This document shows, piece after piece, positions 37,512-47,424 of a DNA stretch of 64,000 bases; position 1 is the first letter of the stretch, and every line of letters starts with the position of its first letter. The notes beneath the pieces were generated by a model that saw only the letters and a program-made list of their open reading frames with translations, searched no databases and had not been told where the DNA came from. The DNA is from Mytilus californianus. Its lineage: Eukaryota > Mollusca > Bivalvia > Mytilida > Mytilidae. The position numbers were made by a program, and so were the translations under genes. The stretch spans positions 3,557,794-3,621,793 of the forward strand of contig NW_026262648.1 of the NCBI RefSeq assembly GCF_021869535.1. The letters are read 5' to 3'.

Positions 37512-37685
37512 TGAATTAAATTATGTAAAAATGATAAATCTGTTCGGCTAAAGATGTCAAACGCTATCCGTATTAATTACCCGAAAAAGAAAGGGTATAT
37601 CAGGGTAGCGACTGACGTCTGACTAAATAGTAGAATGGGGCTGAATATTGAAATACTACTTTTTGATAAATATTCCTAAAGTAAT
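37512..37685 (-). other. 5' leader of Naiad copy A
   Basis: AT-rich sequence before the first Met, up to the junction with copy F at 37685/37686. No hammerhead ribozyme was recognised. Absence of canonical hammerheads is reported for N-terminal-endonuclease PLEs. Confidence 0.6.
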
Positions 37686-38710
37686 GTACGATTCGTTCGT
37701 GTATGTAACAACGTATTAGATTTTAGCGAAAGAAATTTATGTATTACTGAAAAATTATTACACCAGGGTTTTCGATATCATAAACTAGTCAAAACATTTA
37801 CTAAATTTTATCATCGGTATAAGGACATCATTCGTAAATATAACTTAACATGCAGACATCTTATACGTTCGGGTATTTCACATCCAATCTTTTATGGTAA
37901 TATTCTTTACAAAGCACAAAAATGTCAGTATTCACCTCAAAAGCTAACAAAACCTTTGAACAGACTTATTAAGAAGGGATATAGTTACGATACTGTTGTC
38001 AGGTCATTAAAGATTGCATATTTTGGCTTTAATATTGATTCACTTATAGGCTCTTTGCATCGGAATTAAACATATTTATTCTAAAACCAGTTGTTGGCAT
38101 GACACGGGTTATGTTCTTCTCATATATTTTATGATGGTATAATACTAAACCCCTAACAGGAGGGATTGTGCCTGATATTCATATGATGAAGACATAATCT
38201 TTCAATCAGTTTAATTGAAGTCTGGAGCTGGCATGTCAGTAACTGCTAGTAGTCTGTTGTTATTTATGTATTATTGTCATTTTGTCTATATTATTTTGTT
38301 TCCTATTCTGATATCGGACTCGGACTTCTCTTGAACTGAGTTTTACTGTGCGTACTGTTGTACGTTTGTTTTTTCTACATTGGCTAGGGATGTGGGGGGA
38401 GGGGGGAGATCTCAAAAAACATGTTTAACCCCGCCGCATTTTTGCGCCTGTCCCAAGTCAGGAGCCTCTGGCCTTTGTTAGTCTTGTATAATTTTTAATT
38501 TTAGTTTCTTGTGTATAATTTGGAGTTTAGTATGACGTCCATTATCACTGAACTAGTATACATATTTGTTTAGGGGCCAGCTGAAGGACGCCTCCGGGTG
38601 CGTGAGTTTCTCGCTGCATTGAAGACCCATTGGTGGCCTTCGGCTGTTGTCTGCTCTATGGTTGGGTTGTTGTCTCTTTGACACATTCCCCATTTCCATT
38701 CTCAATTTTA
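37686..38710 (+). pseudogene. Naiad copy F, right part: RT C-terminus and 3' UTR
   Basis: It picks up at VRFVRVCNNVLDFSERN exactly where 33790 stopped. It stays open through HQGFRYHKLVKTFTKFYHRY, GISHPIFYGNILYKAQKC and IDSLIGSLHRN to TAA at 38067-38069. The 3' UTR holds a SECIS-like hairpin and a GC-rich module (GACTTGGGACAGG in inverse, CCCCGCCGCATTTTTGCGCC in direct orientation). It finishes GACACATTCCCCATTTCCAT, TCTCAATTTTA at ~38710, where direct repeat 1 resumes. Confidence 0.93.
38120..38190 (+). promoter_or_regulatory. SECIS-like element in 3' UTR of Naiad copy F
   Basis: ATGA at 38131-38134, 12 bases, AAA at 38147-38149, and TGAT at 38173-38176. GGTATAAT pairs with ATTGTGCC in the core-proximal helix, and CCC with GGG around the apical loop. 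A lower helix can form between TCATATAT and ATATGATGA with one bulged base. Compared with copy A, a core-helix base differs (A versus G opposite U), which keeps pairing. Confidence 0.8.
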
Positions 38711-38995
38711 TATGCATATTGTTTATATTGAAATCTGTGGTAATCCTACTGTTAAGGTAGGGGTAGTTAAGAAATTTAGTGTTAGTTTAAACTCTTAGAA
38801 GTTCGGGGCATATAAACGTTGAAAATATGCCGCACAGCCCTATATTTTGACCTTTGAAAAAAATAGTAGTGCATATGAACTTTCCATTCTAGGATATGAC
38901 TTTTTTCAAAACTTCATAGTAAAAGTGTTAAAGTTTTAACCGTAAAAGGAGTTCCTATGTGAAATTGCAGTGTCAATATTTACAGAAATGCAACC
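38711..38995 (+). repeat. Direct repeat 1, right part
   Basis: It matches 44938-45218 closely, including TTAAGGTAGGGGTAGTTAAG and AAAATATGCCGCACAGCCCT, and ends TGCAACC at 38995 followed by TATA. It has no coding content. Confidence 0.9.
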
Positions 38996-38999
38996 TATA

Positions 39000-40224
39000 T
39001 TGGGTGAAAAAAGACAACATACAGAATTTATCCAAATTTGATTTATCTCTCAGATTTTAATGAAATCAACTCAAATATGAAGTTTTATAAATATTTCATG
39101 AAGATTGAGAAAATCCTGGGCCTTAACTATGATGACTCAGCATAAATTCACAGTTTACAGTATGCATAGTTTATCTAAAGCCTTGAATGCAAATAAATTC
39201 ATATTATATGCATATTTGTTAGTTAAAATGTTGAGAAGTGCTTATTTTTACTCTTCGTAGTCATTGAAACTCATAGATCCTTTCTGAATATTATTGGTGG
39301 GGTGTTTATGTCCTGTCGATAACCCAAAAGTAAGCCGTAACACCTAAATCTGCTTTTTTGTCACCGCGGCATAAAAAATACTAGCTAGAAATACATAAAT
39401 ATCTCAACAAATATACATTAGTGTGTTCTATCCTGAATATATACTAAATATTTCATATTGCTAGAAACAGCAAAATAATTGAGGAAATTTGAGGCCCCAG
39501 AGGCAAAAAACAGAGAAAATTGAATACCCCTGAGTCATAAAACAAATAATTTAACTTGTAAATGCTATGATTTTATGATTTTAAAGGTTTTAATATAAAA
39601 AAAAAACTGTTCTTGGAAGTTATGCAAAAATCAGATGTTAACAATCATTTCTATAAATTTTTAGTGAATTTATACATCAGACTTGTATCTGCATACATAC
39701 AACTACTGCACATATGGCTTTGTTTTAACACTTCTAGTTCATGTATTAGCTAAATTATGTCAGATATATGGTTAGAGATGATACTGTTGTGACAAGAATT
39801 CTTAACTGGCCATTTGAGGCAGAAATTGTGAACTTTCATTGACAAATAGGCATACAGTAAGATGTGGACTGGAGACAGAGGCAGGATTGGGTACTTTATA
39901 TAATTTTGAATGTTGGAATGATTGACTGCTAAACATTACATTTACAGTATTCTGAAATGCTTTCAATTTGTTATCAGAACAGTTTTGAACAGATTCTAGG
40001 CATTCCATGTCAGAAAACCTGCAAATAGGGTAACTTTGCAATAATTAAAGTCTTTTTTTCAAATTCTTTAAAACACTGAAACTGGGGAGGGGGTATAAAA
40101 TGTACAGTAAAAGAAAACTTAGAGTATATGCAGTGATTTCTATAAGGCTATAAATCTGATAAATAAGTATAAATGTGAGAAAAAGTGTTTTTGAGAGTTT
40201 TCTATTTGAATAAATGTTTGTATA
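39000..40224. repeat. Tandem unit 1 of the composite element (~1.22 kb)
   Basis: It runs from TTGGGTGAAAAAAG to GTTTGTATA. Landmarks are TCCTGGGCCTTAACTATGAT, GTCGATAACCCAAAAGTAAG and AGGCCCCAGAGGC. On the minus strand, 39802-40041 is open for 79 codons with a splice-acceptor-like TTTGCAG before it. The homologous stretches of units 2 and 3 carry a TAA in that frame, so I do not call a gene. Confidence 0.93.
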
Positions 40225-41338
40225 CTGGGTGAAAAAAGAGAAAATACAGAATTAATCCAAATTTGGTTTATCCCACAGATTTTAATGAAATTAACTCAAA
40301 TATGAATTTTTATAAATATTTCATGGAGATTGAGAAAATCCTGGGCCTTAACTATGATGACTCAGCATAAATTCACAGTTTACAGTATGCATAGTTTACC
40401 TAAAGCCATGAATACAAAATAAATTCATAATATATGCATATTTGTTAGTGAAATTGTTGAGAGGGTGCTTATTTTTACTCTTCGCATTCATTGAAACTCA
40501 TAGATCCTTCCTTAATATTATTGGTGGGGTGTTTTGTCCTGTCGATAACCCAAAATTAAGCTGTAACACCTAAATCTGCTTTTTTGTCACCGCGGCATCA
40601 AAAAACTAGCTAGAAATGCATAAGTATCTCAACAAATATAAATTAGTGTGTTCTATCCTGAATACATACTAAATATTTCATATTGCTAGAAACAGCAAAA
40701 TAATTGAGGAAATTTTAGGCCCCAGAGGCTAAAAACAGAGAAAATTGCCTACCCCTGGGTCATAAAACAAATAATTTAACGTGCAAATGCTATGATTTTA
40801 TTATTTTAAAGGTCTTAATATAGAAAACAATAACTGTGCTTGGAAATAATGCAAAAATCAGATGTAAGCAGTCATTTCTATAAATTTTAAGTGAATTTAT
40901 ACTTCAGACTTGTATCTGCATACATACAACTATTGCAAATATGGCTTTGTTTTAACACTTCTAGTTCATATATTACTTTAATTATGTCAGATATATGGTT
41001 AGAGATGATACTGTTGTGACCAGAAATCTTAACTGGCCATTTGAGGCAGAAATTGTGAACTTTCATTGACAAATAGGCATACAGTAAGATGTGGACTGCA
41101 GACAGAGGCAGGATTGGGTACTTTATATAATCTTGAATGTATGAATGATTGACTGCTAAACATTACATTTACAGTATTCTGAAATGCTTTCAATTTGTTA
41201 TCAGAACAGTTTTAAACAGATTCTAGGTATTTCATATCAGAAAACATGGCAATAATTAAAGTCTTGTTTTCAAATTCTTTAAAACACTGAAACTGGGGAG
41301 GGGGGTATAAAATGTACAGTAAAAGAAAACTTAGAGTA

Positions 41339-43439
41339 CTGTGGATTCATTTATTTTCGTGGGTATCAATTTTCGTGGATAGAGAAAAAAAGATGTTTCG
41401 TGGTATACGTAAATTCGTGGATCGCTGATTACAAAAAAAAAAAAATCAGATACGTAATTCGTGGATTTCTTTTTGATTTTGGAGATCATATAACCTCCTT
41501 GGTTTAATCAATAATAAAACAAACAAAAAAGAAGGAATTCATTGAAAAAGTTTTGAATTGTCAAAATCCTCGCTTGGTCATTCTAGGTTAAAGTGTTCAT
41601 TGAAAACTTCTATTACAATAATGGACAGAGACAACTAATTATTTGTTTGTTTTACAATTTATAAATTCTTGTCGGAATTTTATAAGGCATTCAAAACTCT
41701 ATGATTGAAAGCTCATTTCCCTAATCACGATGTCTAGGTTTGTCTATGGAAGGGTATATACTATGAAATTTAGAGCGAGGGGCTTGCCCCGAGCTCTTAA
41801 TTTCATAGTATATACCTTTTCATAGACTATCCAATTTAGCACATATTTACAACTCAAGTAATCTTTTAATTGGTTTATTGATAGTTCATTTTGGCTGACT
41901 ACTTGTATCACAGGTGTTTGTAAAAAGGAGCTCATTAACGAAGTTTTGTAAATCTACTCACTAGTATTATTGTAAAATATGTGATTTCAAAAGGCCCTTC
42001 ACTCCAGAATGAAAAGATGGTAGCTGCTGGTGTAAGTATGTATACTGATATAAAGCGGTGTTTTACTATACATGTTCTTCTTACATGGTAAGATGACAAA
42101 ATAAATTGACCAAAAGCAGGCAATAATTAAATTGCAGTGGAAGCTTTACATGTTTTGAAAACATTTTTTTAATTTCACAGTAAAACTAAAGCTATAATAA
42201 ATTTAAATTTGAAACATAGAGATAGTTTGTCCCCATAGATATAGTCTAGCAGATAGGCATTAAAAAGCAACTACCAATAGATCAGAGATTATAGGTTTTG
42301 TGTTTTGTGTTTTTTTTTTATTATTTCAAAGTAAAAACTAAAAGATTTATCAGAATATGTTTATATATATATATAGGTGGCACATTATCTTCAGACATAA
42401 TCACAGTTTTTCGATTCATGACATCGTCCTGAACATGCATGAAATATTTGCCACTGGACATTAAGCAACTAATAATCAATAAATCAATCAATTCATGACG
42501 AAATAGATCACCTTCCTTAAGAAAGTTTAAAAAATTATCACCAAGTTGCTTTAATTTTCCTGCACAAGGTTTCATAGTACACACTTTTCTGTGTACAAAG
42601 TAATTGCATGGATGATACATTATCATAATTTTAAGATATCGTTGTACTCTAATCAAGGTATAAAGAACCATATGTATTACCCTTTATTTTAATGATAAAA
42701 TTTGCAATTGTCAAAAACATTTTTTAGATCCAAAGATTTTAATAGCAGGATATTTAAAAATCAATGTGAAAACTAATTACAAACTATTTAATTTAATTTG
42801 GAACACAGCATTTTATTTCAAAATAGCCAGTGGCAATTTTTGTTTTAAACATCTTGATTACGATACAATGAAATCTTACCCCTGTGGTCATTCATGCGTA
42901 GTTACTTAGTACACAGGAAAAGTATGTACTATGAAAATTAGAAGGCAAATATAAGCAATTTGATTGGACGAGAAGTTGTAAGTATGTGCTAAATAATTAA
43001 CAGTCATATAAGTAAAAGGTGTGAAAATAAATGTTCCTGTCATTAACAATATTACCTACGGGCAATATCCCCGTACTTAATCCTATTGATTTTTTATCAC
43101 CAGTAAACCAAACTATGACACGGTAATTAACAACTTGCAGTTATTTTCCATGAACAGTTTTAATCAATTTCAAAAAGTAAATTATTACCGATATTCGATA
43201 TATTTATTATTGATTTAATCAAAATACTTGTATCTTCTTTCAATAAAAACACGTGTTATGTTACAATGTTTATCGCTAGTCAACACTATACTAGAACAGC
43301 ATAACATAACCGGAAATAAACATCCGACTCCATACACATTTCTCGGGACTATTTTTCGTTGAATTCTTAAATTCGTGGTTCGCTGTGACCCACGAAACCA
43401 ACGAAAATTGGTATACCACGAATAAAAATGAATCCACAG
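41339..43439. mobile_element. 2.1-kb TIR element, TA target duplication
   Basis: The ends are CTGTGGATTCATTT... and ...AAATGAATCCACAG, inverted over ~14 exact and ~42 imperfect bases (both contain ATCAATTTTCGTGG-like boxes). TA flanks each side (41337-41338, 43440-43441). Units 1 and 3 have a single GAGTATATGCAG there, which gives the empty site. TA duplication suggests Tc1/mariner-like mobilisation. No transposase was recognised: open frames of up to 116 codons (42321-42671, minus) show no family motif. The CTGTGGATTCATT/TTCGTGG ends belong to an interspersed sequence I associate with molluscs. Confidence 0.88.
41744..41825. repeat. ~80-bp palindrome inside the TIR element
   Basis: CTATGGAAGGGTATATACTA is mirrored by TAGTATATACCTTTTCATAG. 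The arms run on through TGAAATTTAGAGC and GAGCTCTTAATTTCA to a centre of GGGGCTTGCCCC. A related inverted pair (CATAGTACACACTTTTCTGTG near 42573, and AAAAGTATGTACTATGAAAA near 42916) lies further on in the same element. Confidence 0.9.
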
Positions 43440-43540
43440 TATATGCAGTGATTTCTATAAGGCTATAAATCTGATAAATAAGTATAAATGTGAGAAAAAG
43501 TGTTTTTTGAGAGTTTTCTATTTGAATAAATGTTTGTATA

Positions 43541-44770
43541 TTGGGTGAAAAAAGAGAACATACAGAATTTATCCAAATTTGGTTTATCTCACAGATTTTA
43601 ATGAAATTAGCTCAAATATGAGGTTTTATAAATATTTCATGAAGATTGAGAAAATCCTGGGCCTAAACTATGATGACTCAGCATAAATTCACAGTTTACA
43701 GTATGCATAGTTTACTTAAAGCCATGAATGCAAAATAAATTCATAATGTATGCATATTTGTTAGTTAAATTGTTGAGAGGGTGCTTATTTTTACTCTTAG
43801 CAGTCATTGAAACTCATAGATCCTTCCTAAATATTATTGGTGGGGTGTTTTTGTCCTGTCGATAACCCAAAAGTAAGCCGTAACACCTAAATCTGCTTTT
43901 TTGTCACCGCGGTATAAAAAATACTAGCTAGAAATACATAAATACCTCAACAAATATACATTAGTGTGTTCTATCCTGAATATATACTAAATATTTCATA
44001 TTGCTAGAAACAGCAAAATAATTGAGGAAATTTTAGGCCCCAGAGGCTAAAAACAGACAAAATTGCCTACCCCTGAGTCAGAAAACAAATAATTTAACTT
44101 GTAAATACTATGATTTTATTATTTTAAAGGTTTTAATATAGAAAACAATAACTGTGCTTGGAAGTTATGCAAAAATCAGATGTTAGCAGTCATTTCTATA
44201 AATTTTAAGTGAATTTATACATCAGACTTGTATCTGCATACATACATCTATTGCAAATATGGCTTTGTTTTAACACTTCTAGTTCATGTATTAGCTAAAT
44301 TATGTCAGATATATGATTAAAGATGATATTGTTGTGACAAGAATTCTTAACTGGCCATTTGAGGCAGAAATTGTGAACTTTCATTGACAAAGAGGCATAC
44401 AGTAAGATGTGGACTGGAGACAGAAGCAGGATTGGGTACTTTATAAAATCTTGAATGTTGGAATGATTGACTGCTAAACATTACATTTACAGTATTCTGA
44501 AATGCTTTCAATTTGTTATCAGAACAGTTTTAAACAGATTCTAGGCATTTCATGTCAGAAAACATGCAAACAGGGTAAGCTGGCAATAATTAAAGTCTTG
44601 TTTTCAAATTCTTTAAAAAACTGAAACTGGGGAGGGGTATAAAATGTACAGTAAAAGAAAACTTAGAGTATATGAAGTGATTTCTATAAGGCTATAAATC
44701 TGATAAATAAGTCTAAATGTGAGAAAAAAGTGTTTTTTGAGAGTTTTCCATTTGAATAAATGTTTGTATA
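43541..44770. repeat. Tandem unit 3 of the composite element
   Basis: 1.23 kb, TTGGGTG to GTTTGTATA. It is uninterrupted and serves as the reference for unit 2's insertion site. It ends directly at direct repeat 2. Confidence 0.93.
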
Positions 44771-45218
44771 GGTTGCACTTTGTAAATACAGCTGTTTTTC
44801 AAACCACGCCTCTTTTGGGGTGATATAAAATATTCATAGATAAATAATTTTGTTTACAAACTGAATCCCAGTTATGGTCTCTATGTTTCATCTCATAGAG
44901 ACATAACTTGGGAATGTTACCAGTAAATATACATATGCATATTGTTTATATTGAAATCTGTGGTAATCCTACTGTTAAGGTAGGGGTAGTTAAGAAATTT
45001 AGTGTTAGTTTAAACTCTTAGAAGCTCGGGGCATATTAACGTTGAAAATATGCCGCACAGCCCTATATTTAGACCTTTGAAAAAAATAGTAGTGCATATG
45101 AACTTTCCATTCTAGGATATGATTTTTTTCAAAACTTCATAGTAAAAGTGGTACAGTTTTAGCCGTAAAAGGAGTTCCTATGTGAAATTGCAGTGTCAAT
45201 ATTTACAGAAATGCAACC
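44771..45218 (+). repeat. Direct repeat 2 (448 bp), uninterrupted
   Basis: It begins GGTTGCACTTTGTAAATAC and ends GTCAATATTTACAGAAATGCAACC, so its own ends are inverted over ~20 imperfect bases. It is the empty-site paralogue for the Naiad F insertion (ACATATGCATATTG) and the 149-bp MITE. It has no open frame of note. Confidence 0.9.
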
Positions 45219-45222
45219 TTAA

Positions 45223-45345
45223 GTAATAAACATTCCATATTGATTGATATCAAAACATCATTACGTTATGTCAAAACCATATTATGTAATGACAAAATAT
45301 CATCAAGTTATAATAAAACAACATAATGTAATATCAGAGTTCCAC
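45223..45345. repeat. Minisatellite, right part
   Basis: AAAACCATATTATGTAATGACAAAATATCATCAAG continues the unit pattern of 32465-32897 after the composite insertion. Confidence 0.75.
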
Positions 45346-45377
45346 ATAAGACAGCTGTGACGTTCCATATATATGTC

Positions 45378-45525
45378 CCCGTCTTTCCACCAACAATGCG
45401 GTAAGGTCCACGTTTAATGGTCGCACGTTTTCCTAAAATTTTTAAACTGATATAAATCGAAAAACTAACAGTATTATCTATTTACTTACATGAAACAAAC
45501 CGGAGTGCGGTATTCAGTCCGTAGG
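45378..45525 (+). pseudogene. Naiad fragment E: zinc-finger region with one UGA
   Basis: A ~150-bp plus-strand relic: CPRLSTNNAVRSTFNGRTFS, then TNSIIYLLT-UGA-NKPECGIQSVG. The UGA at 45491-45493 is homologous to 37149-37151. The preceding UGA site (37182-37184 in copy A) is CGA here, one transition away. Two TAA codons show that this copy is dead. Both ends are truncated. Confidence 0.9.
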
Positions 45526-45760
45526 TCATCATTAAATGGCAATAACTAAATAAGGAATCGAATGACAATTTTGGTCATGTTATCTTATTTGTAGATCTTG
45601 TCTTGTTGATCATTTTAGCTATTCATAATTTCTATCTATCTATTACATTTTTTAGATATTAGTCAAAAACAGAAACAATTGGCAAAAATAGTCATCAAAG
45701 AGCAATAAACCCAATAAGGAGTCATCTGACAGTTTCAGAGCCCGTCTGTCAAATGCAAAG
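45526..45760. repeat. Dispersed repeat, related to 19321-20250
   Basis: It shares TTATTTGTAGATCTTGTCTTG, TTTCTATCTATCTATTAC and CAATAAGGAGTCATCTGACA with the 19-20 kb block. It is non-coding. Confidence 0.7.
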
Positions 45761-47254
45761 GCTCCAAATGCAATGTTATCATATTAACCTGAAATTTTGC
45801 ATACATAATATCTTCATGGCAACTACTCCCTGTGCAAAATATTAACAAAAAAAGTCAATGGTAGTCTCCTTATGGAGTGCCATCTATATATATCCATTGA
45901 TTGTCAAAATAAAGCTGAAAATTAGGCAATTTATGCAGTTTTGAGCTGACAAATATCAGTGGTTTTTATGCTATTGTTTTAGTGGTAAGAATGTGTTGTA
46001 ATAATGTATTTTAACTGTAAAAATATGTTAATACCCTGAGGTTAACTTATTTTCCAATATTTGCTCATTCTGGTCTCAATATCCGCAGTTTTACGAAACT
46101 GTCAAAATGGTGAAATTTGCAAATTTTTTGAAGTATGCATTTTTTAAAGTGGCAAAAATATTTGAATGCCATGTGTTTTTCTTAAACCCTAATCATATAT
46201 CTACAAAAAACAAATCCAATTTCGGCAAATGATCTATAAAAATATTACTTTGGAAGGAATGGTGGTTTAACTGGTGTTGTCCTATATTAATGTTATTTCT
46301 CCTATTTGAACCCGTCAATAATGACCAGCTGGGGGAACACCTTATAGAAAATAAATATATGATGCACATCTAAAATATTTGATTAGTAGCTCATATAACT
46401 TTCACATTAAATCCTTAAGTGGTTGCAGAGGAGTTGCGGACCGCTGGTAGTTACACTACACCACTACTGATTTTCTCATTTTTGGTCCAAATTTTCTCCA
46501 TAAACCCTTTATAGATAAAACAAATATATATGGTGCACAACTTCACTAACCTCACAAGACATATCATAAGTTTGTTTATAATCCAGAATGATTAGGGTTT
46601 TCTGTTTGTTCACTATTGTAGATACTCGTAAGACTCTTTTCAAATGAATAAAACATATGGAGAAAAAAATTGACAACTCACCAATCACTGCATCTTAATT
46701 GAAAAGAAGGCATATATGAAATCATAACAACTCAGCAAATGAACAAATTATTTATTGCTTTTTTTCATCTAAATGTTACAGTGAGGGTTTCAACATGTAC
46801 AAAAGCTCACACCTCATTGCAAGTTCAAAATGACCCCCAGCACTGTTTGAGTTCATCTAGATTTAACTGACTAATTTTTATGTACATAAAACAACATGTT
46901 TCAATCATTTTCATTTTTCTATTATCTCAAAATACATGTATGAAGGCAAAACACTAATGACAGTGGAATTTTATTTTAGTTACACTGTACTGTTTCTGCT
47001 ACATGAATAAAAGTAAAGTTGAAATGTCTGTGCTAACTGTATAATAATATCAGTTGCCAAGTCTGCAGAGTCAACATGAGTGTCAGCACTTTCCATTCAT
47101 GCCAAGGTGTTTTGCAAATCTTAATCATCTGTAAGGAGTGTAATTCTTGTCTTGCTTTGGGTCAGGTGAGCTAAAATAAGGAGTTGTGGTATAATTTTTA
47201 ATAAGGCAACTATACACCATATACCAAATGATATAAGCTTCTATTGGTCTTCAT
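45761..47254. other. Non-coding stretch
   Basis: No coding signal and no recognisable RNA gene. Confidence 0.5.
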
Positions 47255-47390
47255 ACAATCTTCACCAATGAGCAAACCCCATACTATAGCAAGCTATAAA
47301 AGGCAACAGCATGAACAAATGTTTAAAAAAAATAAAATGAGAAAACCTATGCCTGATTTAGGCTAAAACAATAAACTAAAAAATAATTAT
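47255..47390. repeat. Dispersed bivalve repeat (AATGAGCAAACCCCATAC family)
   Basis: A diverged second copy of the sequence at 25845-26010, with CTTCACCAATGAGCAAACCC, TATAGCAAGCTATAAAAGG and AAATGAGAAAACC. Confidence 0.65.
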
Positions 47391-47424
47391 TACAGACAGC
47401 AACCAACGACTATTATATGATACA

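Larger units (their letters stand above)
33791..37685 (-). mobile_element. Naiad copy A: nearly full-length, nested in antisense
   Basis: A ~3.9-kb Penelope-like retroelement inserted within the RT gene of copy F. The host reading frame is interrupted after VYISQL (33790) and continues with VRFVRVCNN at 37686. In element orientation it has a ~174-base 5' leader (37685-37512), one long coding region (37511-34430) and a ~640-base 3' UTR with a SECIS-like hairpin. It ends in CATTCTCAATTTT at 33791. The domain order (GIY-YIG endonuclease, CxC, RT) is that of Naiad-type N-terminal-endonuclease PLEs, opposite to canonical Penelope. An antisense insertion into a relative is the kind of complex nested or inverted arrangement known for PLEs. 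Confidence 0.93.
40225..43540. repeat. Tandem unit 2 (1.21 kb plus a 2.1-kb insertion)
   Basis: Aligns with units 1 and 3 throughout. It is interrupted at 41338 by a TA-flanked DNA element and resumes at 43440 with TATATGCAGTGATTTC. Confidence 0.93.
32902..45218. mobile_element. Composite element: two direct repeats around three tandem units, TTAA-flanked
   Basis: The outer boundaries are TTAA|GGTTGCAC (TTAA at 32898-32901) and TGCAACC|TTAA (45219-45222). Inside, a ~450-bp sequence (direct repeat 1, now interrupted; direct repeat 2, 44771-45218) brackets three ~1.22-kb tandem units. Every internal junction carries TATA: 38996-38999, 40221-40224, 43537-43540 and 44767-44770. Without the later insertions the structure would be about 4.6 kb. 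It does not match a class I know: long terminal direct repeats whose own ends are inverted (GGTTGCA/TGCAACC), a TTAA target, and internal tandem units without an evident protein. TTAA target use is typical of piggyBac, but the ends are not piggyBac-like. Confidence 0.75.

Noticed and set aside
42321..42671. 116-codon open frame inside the 2.1-kb TIR element as a transposase
   Set aside because: No DDE or other transposase motif, and AT-rich low-complexity composition.
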